Source of the DNA: Rikenella sp031551865
GTDB lineage: Bacteria; Bacteroidota; Bacteroidia; Bacteroidales; Rikenellaceae
DNA: 64,000 nt
Reading direction: 5' to 3'
Assembly (NCBI GenBank): GCA_031551865.1
Contig: JAVBMY010000002.1
Span: 62,001 to 126,000 of the forward strand
The number at the start of each line of letters is the position of its first letter. Within the stretch, counting starts at the first letter, position 1. This document shows positions 16,424 to 24,287 of the stretch, in pieces. Both the position numbers and the translations under genes were made by a program. The notes beneath the pieces are model-generated. The model did no database searches, was not told the origin of the DNA, and worked only from the letters and a program-made list of their open reading frames with translations.

Positions 16424-16756
16424 CGCACTTTTTTGTAAAAAAGCACCCAAAAAACTTTTCTGGAAACTTAAGTCCACTTCGTGGCCTTTTCCTCCTTGCA
16501 CCTCGGCAATTTGCAAACAAGTTTGCATTGCGCTCGGTTGTGGCGGCGGTTCGTTTCCTTCCTCTTTTTCGCTACGGCGAGAGTCACGAAGTGACTCGCA
16601 ATTTTCTGCATGAAAATCTCTCTGAAAGTTCACTTTCGAGAAGACTTTCATGCAGAAAATTACAACCACTGCCTGTGGCAGTCGCCGTAGCGCAACCTAA
16701 AGCAGGATGCGCAGCATCCAGAAAAATTCTTTTGGTTCTTTTCTTTAGAAAAGAAC
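16424..16756. repeat. Family E hairpin-ended repeat, copy 1, containing a family G copy
   Basis: Both ends are hairpins: CTTTTTT-GT-AAAAAAG (16428-16443) on the left and GTTCTTTTCT with AGAAAAGAAC (16735-16756) on the right. Inside the ends, CCCAAAAAACTTTTCTGGA and its inverted counterpart form terminal repeats. A family G block lies at 16469-16540. A large central hairpin at about 16599-16663 has the outer arms AATTTTCTGCATGAAA and complement and the inner centre GAAAG-TTCA-CTTTC. The gap separates the adaptor from the ATPase genes without a recognisable gene. Confidence 0.8.
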
Positions 16757-16815
16757 GCCTGCCCGGCGAGGGCGACACCAGCCAGTACCGCGGCGAGCGC
16801 ATCAGTAACCATAAC

Positions 16816-17880
16816 GTGATCATCGTAGAGAACATATCGAAGAAGTGGGGTAGTGTGACGGCCCTGGACGAGGTGTCGCTGTGCGTGCCGCGAGGGGTGA
16901 TCCACGGGCTGATCGGTGCCGACGGGGCGGGGAAGAGTACCTTGTTCGATATCCTCGTGGCGCTGACCGCCGCCGACAGCGGCCGCGCCGTGGTCGGCGG
17001 ATCCGACGTACGCCGCGACTGGCAGAAAGTGCGTTCCTCCGTAGGCTACATGCCCACCCAATTCTCGCTGTACGGCGACCTTTCGGTGGCCGAGAACCTG
17101 CGCTTTTTCGCCAATATCTACCAGCGCGATCCCGCCGGCGTCAACGACCTGATCGGCAACATCTGGCGGCAGATCGAACCCTTTTCGCCGCGCCCTGCGG
17201 CCACCCTCTCCGGCGGCATGAAACAGAAACTGGCCCTCTGCTGCGCCATGATACACGATCCCGACGTGCTGTTTCTCGACGAGCCCACCACCGGAGTCGA
17301 CCCCACTTCGAGGCGCGAATTCTGGGAGGTGCTGCGCGGCCTCGCGGCGAAAGGCAAAACCATCGTGGTGTCGACTTCATACATGGACGAAGCCGAACAG
17401 TGCGACCGGATCACCATGTTGCACCACGGGCGCGTGCTCGGCGACCTCGACCCGCGGCAGGTATCCCGCGATTACAATGGTATGTTGTATCGCGTGACGA
17501 TGCAGGGCACCGGGGTTTCGGGACTGGGTGAAGTGCAGGCCGCCTTGCAGCAATGGGATGCCGCCGACTGCTACTCCTACGGCGACGGGCTGCACCTGAG
17601 TTTTATCCGGGCCGGGGCGCGCGGCGATCGCCCTGCGGAACAAGATACGCATTCCCCTTCCCCGCCTTGGCCTGCGGAACAAGTTCCGACCGAAACCTCT
17701 TGGAACGAACCCCCGGTTAAGCCTTCGGCCGTCCCTTCGGACGAGGCCATACGCGCCTACCTGCACTCGCGGGGCATCGGCACCGACACCCTGACCATCG
17801 TCCCGGCCGTCCCCTCGGTCGAAGACCTATTCATCGAACTCGTACGCCAATACAATGGAGCAGAGCATCACAGCCGATAA
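16816..17880 (+). CDS. ABC transporter ATP-binding protein, first of a twin pair
   Basis: This cytoplasmic ATPase energises the ABC-2 exporter. Walker A is GADGAGKST and the signature is LSGGMKQK, followed by Walker B DVLFLDEPTTGVDP. The open frame extends back to 16408, but those codons fall in the family E repeat, so I place the start at the GTG at 16816, giving 354 residues; this start is uncertain. After the ATPase domain (about 230 residues) comes a tail of about 120 residues with a Pro/Glu/Thr-rich stretch and a final helix. The downstream ATPase gene overlaps its end by 26 bases. Confidence 0.88.
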   Translation: MIIVENISKKWGSVTALDEVSLCVPRGVIHGLIGADGAGKSTLFDILVALTAADSGRAVVGGSDVRRDWQKVRSSVGYMPTQFSLYGDLSVAENLRFFANIYQRDPAGVNDLIGNIWRQIEPFSPRPAATLSGGMKQKLALCCAMIHDPDVLFLDEPTTGVDPTSRREFWEVLRGLAAKGKTIVVSTSYMDEAEQCDRITMLHHGRVLGDLDPRQVSRDYNGMLYRVTMQGTGVSGLGEVQAALQQWDAADCYSYGDGLHLSFIRAGARGDRPAEQDTHSPSPPWPAEQVPTETSWNEPPVKPSAVPSDEAIRAYLHSRGIGTDTLTIVPAVPSVEDLFIELVRQYNGAEHHSR

Positions 17881-18577
17881 CCTGACTCGTCGCTTCGGGA
17901 GCTTCACCGCCGTCGACACCCTCACGTTCAGCGTGGCGCGCGGCGAAGTGTTCGGTTTCCTCGGGGCCAACGGCGCCGGAAAAACCACGGCGATCCGCAT
18001 GCTCTGCGGCTTGCTCAAACCTACTTCGGGCTCGGTTACCGTGAGCGGTATCGACGTGGCCCGCCATCCCAACCGCGTCAAACGCCGGATCGGCTACATG
18101 AGCCAGCGCTTCTCGCTCTACGGCGACCTGACTGTGGGCGAAAACCTCGAAGTGTTCGGCACCATTTACGGCCTTGGCCGCGACGAACTCGCCCGCCGGA
18201 CGAAACAAATGCTCGGCGAATTGGGTGTGGAACACCTGCGGGGCGAGATCGTCGACTCGCTGCCGCCCGGCTGGAAACAAAAAGTGGCGCTCGCTTCGGC
18301 GATGCTGCACCGCCCGTCGGTACTCTTTCTCGACGAACCGACCGGAGGGGTCGATCCCGTGGCGCGCCGCCAGTTCTGGGACGTGATCCTGAAAGCGGCC
18401 CGCGAGGGCACGACGATCCTGGTCACCACGCACTACCTCGACGAGGCGCTCTACTGCGACCGCACGCTGATCATGGCCGACGGGCAGCTCAAGGCGCTCG
18501 ACCGTCCGCGTACTTTGATGGAGGCTCATGGGGTCGACAACATGAACGCGCTGTTCGAGAAAGTGACCAGAGGATAG
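17855..18577 (+). CDS. ABC transporter ATP-binding protein, second of a twin pair
   Basis: This 240-residue ATPase has Walker A GANGAGKTT and Walker B SVLFLDEPTGGVDP, with the H-loop in ILVTTHYLDEA. The signature loop is LPPGWKQK instead of the canonical LSGGxxQ. This degeneracy is typical of one partner in YbhF/YhiH-like ATPase pairs, where two half-sites differ. Its start lies inside the previous gene (26-base overlap), implying translational coupling. It probably pairs with the upstream ATPase to drive the two permeases that follow. Confidence 0.92.
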   Translation: MEQSITADNLTRRFGSFTAVDTLTFSVARGEVFGFLGANGAGKTTAIRMLCGLLKPTSGSVTVSGIDVARHPNRVKRRIGYMSQRFSLYGDLTVGENLEVFGTIYGLGRDELARRTKQMLGELGVEHLRGEIVDSLPPGWKQKVALASAMLHRPSVLFLDEPTGGVDPVARRQFWDVILKAAREGTTILVTTHYLDEALYCDRTLIMADGQLKALDRPRTLMEAHGVDNMNALFEKVTRG

Positions 18578-18639
18578 CCGAATGGGCTCGGGATGGCATA
18601 AACGAAGACCACGTACCACAGCAATATCAACAACAAGGA

Positions 18640-19767
18640 GTGAAAAGCACTTTCATCAGTTTCGTAGTCAAGGAGTGGCGCCACATCCTCCGTGAGCGCC
18701 TTACTTTGGTCATGCTCTTCGTGATTCCCCTGCTGTTGGTGCTGCTGTTCGGTTACGTGATCTCGACCGACATCAACAACACCTCGACCGCCGTGTTCGA
18801 CCGTAGCAACGGCGACCCGGCGGCCCGCGCCCTGATCCATAGATTCGGCAGCTCCGGCCAGTTCCGTATCGTCCGCGGGATCGGCAACGAAAAAGAGATC
18901 ATGGAGGCTTTCCGCGAAGGACGCGTGCGCCTGGTAGTGGTGATCCCCGAGCGCTTCGGCGCCGACCTCTACCGTCCCGGCGGCGCCACCGTGCAACTGA
19001 TCGCCGATGCTTCGGACCTGAACGTGTCGACCACCATCACCGGCTATGCCGCCGCCATCATCAACGACTACGCCGCCTCGCTCTCGTCTGCGCGCGGGGC
19101 CGCCGCGGCTCCTCCCCTGCAAGTCGATGTGCGGATGATGTACAACCCCGAACTGCGTAGCGCCTACATGTTCATCCCCGGCGTGATCGCCCTGATCGTG
19201 ATGATCGTGTCGGCCATGATGACTTCGATCACCCTGGTGCGCGAGAAGGAGAAAGGCACGCTCCGGCTGCTGCTGGTCTCCCCGCTTAAACCCCGGACGA
19301 TCGTGCTGGGCAAGGTGGTGCCTTATTTCCTGCTGTCGCTCGTGAACACCGCCATGATCGTGGGGCTCGGAATGCTTGTTTTCAAGGTGCCGTGCCACGG
19401 CAGCCTGTGGAGCGTGTTGCTGGTCTGTTCGCTCTTTATCCTCTCGGCCATCGGGCTGGGCATCCTGATTTCATCGCTCGTGCGCACGCAGCAGACCGCC
19501 CTGATGAGCTCGTTGCTGGGGCTGTTCCTGCCCACGATCCTGCTGTCGGGCTTCGTGTTCCCGGTCTCCTCGATGCCTGCGGTGCTGCAATGGGTCTCGC
19601 AGGTGGTGCCCGCCACGTGGTTTATCGAGGGGCTCAAGGCGCTGATGCTCAAAGGGGTGGGGATAGAGATGATTTCCATTCAGTTGGTTGTGCTCGGCGG
19701 GATGACCGTGGTGTTCATCGGCGGCGCGCTGGCCCTGTTCCATAAAAATACGAAGCCTCGGAAATGA
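18640..19767 (+). CDS. ABC-2 type permease, first of a pair (YbhS/YbhR-like)
   Basis: This inner-membrane subunit of the exporter is 375 residues. One N-terminal span (LVMLFVIPLLLVLLFGYVIS, residues about 22-42) is followed by a periplasmic domain of about 140 residues. Five spans follow from about residue 175, with the ABC-2 motif EKEKGTLRLLLVSPLKP between the second and third. The only start in frame is GTG at 18640, which overlaps an AAGGAG sequence; either this is correct with weak initiation or the true start is unusual. It overlaps the next permease by four bases (ATGA). Confidence 0.88.
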   Translation: MKSTFISFVVKEWRHILRERLTLVMLFVIPLLLVLLFGYVISTDINNTSTAVFDRSNGDPAARALIHRFGSSGQFRIVRGIGNEKEIMEAFREGRVRLVVVIPERFGADLYRPGGATVQLIADASDLNVSTTITGYAAAIINDYAASLSSARGAAAAPPLQVDVRMMYNPELRSAYMFIPGVIALIVMIVSAMMTSITLVREKEKGTLRLLLVSPLKPRTIVLGKVVPYFLLSLVNTAMIVGLGMLVFKVPCHGSLWSVLLVCSLFILSAIGLGILISSLVRTQQTALMSSLLGLFLPTILLSGFVFPVSSMPAVLQWVSQVVPATWFIEGLKALMLKGVGIEMISIQLVVLGGMTVVFIGGALALFHKNTKPRK

Positions 19768-20924
19768 TGCACGAACTCTACATACTGGTACGCAAGGAGT
19801 TCCTGCAGATCGTGCGCAACAAGTTCCTGTTCCGCGTGGTGCTGATCATGCCGGTCATCCAGCTGTTGATCTTGCCGTTCGCGGGCAACTACGAGATTAA
19901 GAATTTCAGGATGGCCGTGGTCGACCGCGACCACAGCACCATCAGCCGCGGCCTGATCGACAAACTCCAGGCGGGCGGTTATTTCACCGCGGTTGCGTTT
20001 ACCGTCTCGTGGGACGAGGCCGAACAACTGTTGGCGCGCGGCACGGTCGACCTGATCGTCGATATTCCGCAGTACCTTGAGCGCGGCGTGATGACGGGCC
20101 GTTCGCCGCGCATCCCGGTACACGTGTCGGCTATCAACGGGCTGAGCGCCGGGGTGGCTGGGGGCTACGTGGCCTCGATTGCGGCCGACTACGTCCGCCA
20201 ACTGGCCGACGAGGGAAAACTCGCCGCCCCGGCGGCTGTCAAAGCCGCTACTGTCCTGGCCGTACCTACGGTACACCCGGCAGTAGTGCAGGTCGAACCG
20301 CAGCAGTGGTTCAATCCGCACTTCGACACCAAGATCACCATCGTGCCGGGGATTCTCGCCCTGCTGATGACGATCATCGGGGTGGCGATGACGGCGCTCA
20401 ACGCGGTGGTCGAAAAGGAGCGCGGTACGATCGAGCAACTCAACGTGACGCCGCTCACACGGCGGATGTTCATGCTCTCGAAAATGGTGCCGTTCTTTGT
20501 GTTCGGGCTGTTCCAGTTCACGGTAGGGCTACTTATTACCCGCTATTTCTACGGCGTGCCGTTCGAGGGGAGCATTGTGGTGCTGTACCTCATGGCGAGC
20601 CTCTACCTAGTGGGAATGCTGGCCTTCGGGTTTACGCTGGCGAACCTGGCCCAGACGCAACTGCAGTCGATTTTCTTGGTCTTTTTCTTCCTGATCATCA
20701 TGATCCTGATGAGCGGACTGCTTACGCCGGTCGAGAGTATGCCGCAGTGGGCGCAACGGCTGAACCTGATCAATCCGGTGGCCCACATGATCTCGACGGT
20801 CAAGATGGTGCTTATTAAAGGCTCTTCGTGGGCCGACCTGTGGCTGCAATGGATCGCTTTGGGTATCTTTGCGGTCCTGACCAGCGTGTTGTCGGTGGCG
20901 ACGTTCCGCAAACAACATGCGTAA
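19764..20924 (+). CDS. ABC-2 type permease, second of a pair
   Basis: At 386 residues this mirrors the preceding permease: N-terminal span near 20-40, periplasmic domain to about 190, then five spans with VEKERGTIEQLNVTPLTRR as the ABC-2 signature. It begins at an ATGA overlap with the previous stop. Together with the upstream genes it completes a YbhFSR/YhiI-type exporter, which in other bacteria moves cationic drugs or unidentified small molecules. The substrate here is unknown. A GC-rich palindrome follows the stop by about 50 bases. Confidence 0.88.
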   Translation: MMHELYILVRKEFLQIVRNKFLFRVVLIMPVIQLLILPFAGNYEIKNFRMAVVDRDHSTISRGLIDKLQAGGYFTAVAFTVSWDEAEQLLARGTVDLIVDIPQYLERGVMTGRSPRIPVHVSAINGLSAGVAGGYVASIAADYVRQLADEGKLAAPAAVKAATVLAVPTVHPAVVQVEPQQWFNPHFDTKITIVPGILALLMTIIGVAMTALNAVVEKERGTIEQLNVTPLTRRMFMLSKMVPFFVFGLFQFTVGLLITRYFYGVPFEGSIVVLYLMASLYLVGMLAFGFTLANLAQTQLQSIFLVFFFLIIMILMSGLLTPVESMPQWAQRLNLINPVAHMISTVKMVLIKGSSWADLWLQWIALGIFAVLTSVLSVATFRKQHA

Positions 20925-20973
20925 ACGAGTGGTTGTGCTTTTTCATGTGAGGCTACGCCGATTCGGAGAAATT

Positions 20974-21085
20974 CGCGCCCGCCCCGCGCCCCCCTTTAGG
21001 GCGGGCGCGCTCCTTAAGTCCACTGCGTGGCCTTTTCCTCCTCGCACCTCGGCAATTGGTAAGCAAGCTTGCATTGCTCTCGGTT
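20974..21085. repeat. GC-rich palindrome plus family G repeat, copy 2
   Basis: CGCGCCCGCCC (20974-20984) pairs perfectly with 20999-21009. Family G follows at 21014-21085: TAAGTCCACTGCGTGGCC, CACCTCGGCAATTGG and GCAAGCTTGCATTGC. The palindromes follow the last exporter gene, but without a T-run, so termination here is uncertain. Confidence 0.7.
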
Positions 21086-21206
21086 GCAGCGTCGGTTTGC
21101 CGAAAGGTGCAAACGCGATTCCAGCTCAGTCTATGATTCATCGCAACCTTCGTGGAGCAATTCGGCCGCCTTGTGGCGGCCTCCAACTATAACGACTTCC
21201 ATCCTA

Positions 21207-22382
21207 ATGCCCCTCCGAATCCCAACACACCTGTTCTTCGCCGCCCTTTGCATCTTGTGCGGCGGCAATGCGCGGGCCGACTCTCCCGAGCCGATATCCA
21301 CGATTCACGTCAACAGCCCGCGGGTCGAGCTGGTGACCACCGTCCTGTACGATGACGCCGGAACCCTGGCCGAAGGAATGATCCCCGTAAAAAAAGGGGT
21401 ACGCTGGGGTTATCTCGATACCACGGGCCGCGAGGTGATCGAATTCAAATACCGCTACGCGCGCCGCTTTTCCGAAGGGCTGGCCGCCGTGCAGGACACC
21501 CTCGGCAAATGGGGCTACGTCGACCGGCAAGGGCACGAGGTGATCGCCCCTCAATTCTCCTTCGCGCAGGCGTTCCACTGCGGCGTGGCCAAGGTCGGGG
21601 GCGGTAACGGCCGGGGCGCCCTGATCAACCGGCAGGGCAGGCCCATCACGCCGTTCAAGTACGGCAGCGCCCACAGCACAGAGCACAACGGCTGGACGCT
21701 GGTCGAAGACGGCCGCACGGGCAAGTGGGGCTTTGTCGACACCGCGGGCCGCGAGGTGATCCCCTGCATGTACGACCAGACGGCGGGCCTTTCGTCCGAC
21801 GGTACGGAAATTGCGGTTAAGCTGGGGGACAAGTGGGGCCACATCGATACCGCCAACCGTATCACCACGCCGTTGATCTACGACTGCACCTGGCTGTTCT
21901 GGAACGGACTGGCTCCGGTCTGTAAAGATGGCAAGTGGGGCTACATGGATCAGAAAACACGTCGCCTTGTCATTCCCTGCCGCTACACCTCGGCCTCGCA
22001 CGCCCTCTACGGCGCGGGCGTGGTGCGCAACGGCCATAAGCAATGGGGCATGGTCAGGCCGCGCCGCCGCACGGTACTGCCATTCGTGTACGACGACATC
22101 GGCTATTCGTTCCGCTGCGGGATGATCGTGGTGAAAAAAGATGGCTATGCCGGTGTACTCGATCGTGATTTCAACGAAATTGTATCTTTGCAGCGTGGGT
22201 ACGAAGACGTCCGGATCACCTACACCGGGCTGATCTGGGCCAGGCAAATGGGGCAGTGGGGCCTGTTCGACACCCAAGGCAACTCGCTGATGCCGCCCCA
22301 GTTCAGTAATGTGATCATCGAATCGGGGAAATACTCCCTGGCGAAGATCGACGGTAAATGGGTTCTGATCGCCGCCGAATAA
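21207..22382 (+). CDS. WG-repeat protein, exported, function unknown
   Basis: The ATG at 21207 gives 391 residues with a signal peptide ending GGNARA. Most of the mature protein consists of WG (KWG) repeats: VRWGYLDTTGREVI, KWGYVDRQGHEVI, KWGFVDTAGREVI, KWGHIDTANRITT, KWGYMDQKTRRLV, QWGMVRPRRRTVL and QWGLFDTQGNSLM, spaced 40-50 residues apart. WG repeats form beta structures thought to bind proteins or cell-surface ligands; no enzymatic residues are apparent. Earlier in-frame starts lie in repeat DNA and would hide the signal peptide. The gene stands alone between repeat elements. Function is unknown. Confidence 0.85.
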   Translation: MPLRIPTHLFFAALCILCGGNARADSPEPISTIHVNSPRVELVTTVLYDDAGTLAEGMIPVKKGVRWGYLDTTGREVIEFKYRYARRFSEGLAAVQDTLGKWGYVDRQGHEVIAPQFSFAQAFHCGVAKVGGGNGRGALINRQGRPITPFKYGSAHSTEHNGWTLVEDGRTGKWGFVDTAGREVIPCMYDQTAGLSSDGTEIAVKLGDKWGHIDTANRITTPLIYDCTWLFWNGLAPVCKDGKWGYMDQKTRRLVIPCRYTSASHALYGAGVVRNGHKQWGMVRPRRRTVLPFVYDDIGYSFRCGMIVVKKDGYAGVLDRDFNEIVSLQRGYEDVRITYTGLIWARQMGQWGLFDTQGNSLMPPQFSNVIIESGKYSLAKIDGKWVLIAAE

Positions 22383-22416
22383 GGATAGAGCGGCGACATC
22401 CTCTGTCGATAATTTG

Positions 22417-22602
22417 AATACCCATTAATACTCCTTCGGTCCGCCGACGGCAGAGGGCGTAAACGAGCCACGGGCGAGTGTGACAGCTTGCCGCGTGGGA
22501 CGGCGGCGGACTACCCGGGTCGCGTACGCGACCCGGGTAAATGCACAAATACCCCTCGAAAACAAAGGTTAAAATGCGGGGGGGTATTATTCGGATAAGC
22601 AT
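22417..22602. repeat. Family A MITE-like repeat, copy 2
   Basis: It runs from about ATACCCATTAATACTCC to GGGGGGGTATTATTCGGATAAGCAT. Inside, a perfect 26-bp palindrome at 22513-22538 centres on GTCGCGTACGCGAC. GAGCCACGGGCGAGTGTGAC is shared with the copy at 38850. The GGATAAGCAT end faces argH and abuts its putative promoter box. Confidence 0.85.
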
Positions 22603-22604
22603 AT

Positions 22605-22612
22605 TAATTTTG
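22605..22612 (+). promoter_or_regulatory. Bacteroidetes -7 box, argH
   Basis: TAATTTTG fits TAnnTTTG, 16 bases before the argH ATG and three bases after the end of the family A element. Any -33 element would have to lie inside the repeat. Confidence 0.45.
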
Positions 22613-22628
22613 AGACAATAGCACAGAT

Positions 22629-23963
22629 ATGAAACTTTGGCAGAAGAATAGTTGCTCGACCCCTGAAGTAGAGACCTTTACCGTCGGGCGCGACCGTGAG
22701 ATGGACGCGCGGCTGGCGGGCGCCGATGTGCTCGGCTCGCTGGCGCACACCCAAATGTTGGCGACGATAGGGCTGCTGACCGACGAGGAGCTCACCGACG
22801 TACAGCGCGAACTGAAAAACATTTACCGCGAGATCGACTCCGGCGAGTTCACCATCGAGCCCGGGATCGAGGACATTCACTCGCAGGTCGAGTTGCTGCT
22901 CACGCGCCGCATCGGCGAAACCGGCAAAAAGATACACAGCGGCCGCTCGCGCAACGACCAGGTGCTGGTCGACCTGCGCATCTACCTGCGCCGCGAGGTT
23001 TTCAACATCGTGACCGACGCAAAGTGCCTGTTCGACACCCTGCAGGGCCTCGCCCGCCAGCACCGGAACATCCTGATGCCGGGCTATACCCACCTGCAGG
23101 TGGCCATGCCCTCGTCGGCGGGCCTGTGGCTGGGCGCCTATGCCGAGGCGTTGGTCGACGACATGAACCTGCTCGAAGCGGCCTACCGGGTGTGCAACAA
23201 GAATCCGCTGGGCTCGGCGGCGGGTTACGGTTCGTCGTTTCCGCTCAACCGCGAGATGACCACACGCCTGCTGGGCTTCGAAACACTCAACTACAACGTG
23301 GTCTACGCCCAGATGGGACGCGGAAAAACCGAGCGCATCCTCGCGCAGGCGATGTCGGCGCTGGCGGCCACGCTGAACAAACTGGCCACCGACAACTGTC
23401 TCTACCTGTCGCAGAATTTCGCGTTCATCTCCTATCCGCCGGAGCTCACCACGGGATCGAGCATCATGCCGCACAAGAAGAACCCGGACGTCTGGGAGTT
23501 GATGCGCAGCCGCTGCAACCGTCTGCTGGCCCTGCCCAACGAAATCTCGATGATGACCACTAACCTGCCGTCGGGCTACTTCCGTGACCTGCAGCTCCTC
23601 AAGGAGGTGCTCTTCCCGGCCATCGACTCGCTCCGCGAATGCTTGGCCATGGCGGATTACATGCTGCGCCACATCTCGGTGCGCGAGAATATCCTCGATG
23701 ACCCGCGCTACGACTATATTTTCAGCGTGGAGTCGGTCAATGCGCTGGCACTCCAGGGCATCCCGTTCCGCGAGGCCTACCGCCAGGTCGGGCTCAATAT
23801 CGAGCGGGGCGAATTCAAACCCCGGCGCACGGTCAACCACACCCACGCCGGAAGCATCGGCAACCCGTGCTTCGACGAGGTCGATGCCCTGATGACTGAC
23901 GTGCTCGACCGGTTCGATTTCGATACTTTCCTCACCGCCGAGCAAAGCCTCGTCACGGTCTGA
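22629..23963 (+). CDS. argH: Argininosuccinate lyase
   Basis: ArgH splits argininosuccinate into arginine and fumarate, the last step of arginine synthesis, as a cytoplasmic homotetramer. The 444 residues include HSGRSRNDQV at 103-112, the TH pair (154-155) in PGYTHLQ that carries the general-acid His, and the flexible signature GSSIMPHKKNP at 276-286 with the catalytic Ser277. The length is slightly below the usual 455-465. No other arginine gene is nearby, so argH is not in an arg operon here. Its leader is formed by a MITE-like repeat. Confidence 0.96.
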   Translation: MKLWQKNSCSTPEVETFTVGRDREMDARLAGADVLGSLAHTQMLATIGLLTDEELTDVQRELKNIYREIDSGEFTIEPGIEDIHSQVELLLTRRIGETGKKIHSGRSRNDQVLVDLRIYLRREVFNIVTDAKCLFDTLQGLARQHRNILMPGYTHLQVAMPSSAGLWLGAYAEALVDDMNLLEAAYRVCNKNPLGSAAGYGSSFPLNREMTTRLLGFETLNYNVVYAQMGRGKTERILAQAMSALAATLNKLATDNCLYLSQNFAFISYPPELTTGSSIMPHKKNPDVWELMRSRCNRLLALPNEISMMTTNLPSGYFRDLQLLKEVLFPAIDSLRECLAMADYMLRHISVRENILDDPRYDYIFSVESVNALALQGIPFREAYRQVGLNIERGEFKPRRTVNHTHAGSIGNPCFDEVDALMTDVLDRFDFDTFLTAEQSLVTV

Positions 23964-23989
23964 CCTAACCGACTGCGCTGGATGGTGTC

Positions 23990-24243
23990 GTTCTTTTTCT
24001 AAAGAAAAAGAACCAAAAAGAATTTTTCTGGAAACTGCGTTTCCTTCTGCTCATCGCTCGGCCGAAATGCTATGCATTTCATCCCCAATAAAAATGGATT
24101 CTGCTCTCGAAAGCTTGCTTTCAGGAGCAGAATCCATTTTTATTGGGGAAGCACAAAGTTGCTTCGGACCGCGCGCAAACCAAAAGCGGAATGCGCAGCA
24201 TTCAGTAAAGTTTTTTGGTGCCGCTTTTTTGCAAAAAAGCGGC
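23990..24243. repeat. Family E hairpin-ended repeat, copy 2
   Basis: The left end is a hairpin GTTCTTTTTCT with AGAAAAAGAAC (23990-24013). The right end is a perfect palindrome GCCGCTTTTTTG with complement (24220-24243). Terminal blocks CCAAAAAGAATTTTTCTGG and, inverted, CCAAAAAACTTTACTG match copy 1. The central hairpin has perfect 24-bp arms at 24083-24106 and 24125-24148, starting CCCCAATAAAAATGG, which share nothing with the arms of copy 1. The innermost GAAAGC-TT-GCTTTC is the conserved centre. It fills the gap between argH and nhaD. Confidence 0.85.
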
Positions 24244-24287
24244 GATACGCTCGGGCCTACTGCCCGGCGAGGGCGATATACGAGAGG

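Noticed and set aside
16408..16815. N-terminal extension of about 136 codons of the first ABC ATPase
   Set aside because: These codons fall in family E and G repeat DNA, and the translated sequence has no domain; the ATPase domain starts right after 16816.
22629..23963. argH as part of an arginine operon
   Set aside because: Neighbours are a WG-repeat gene and a sodium antiporter; no other arg gene occurs in the window.
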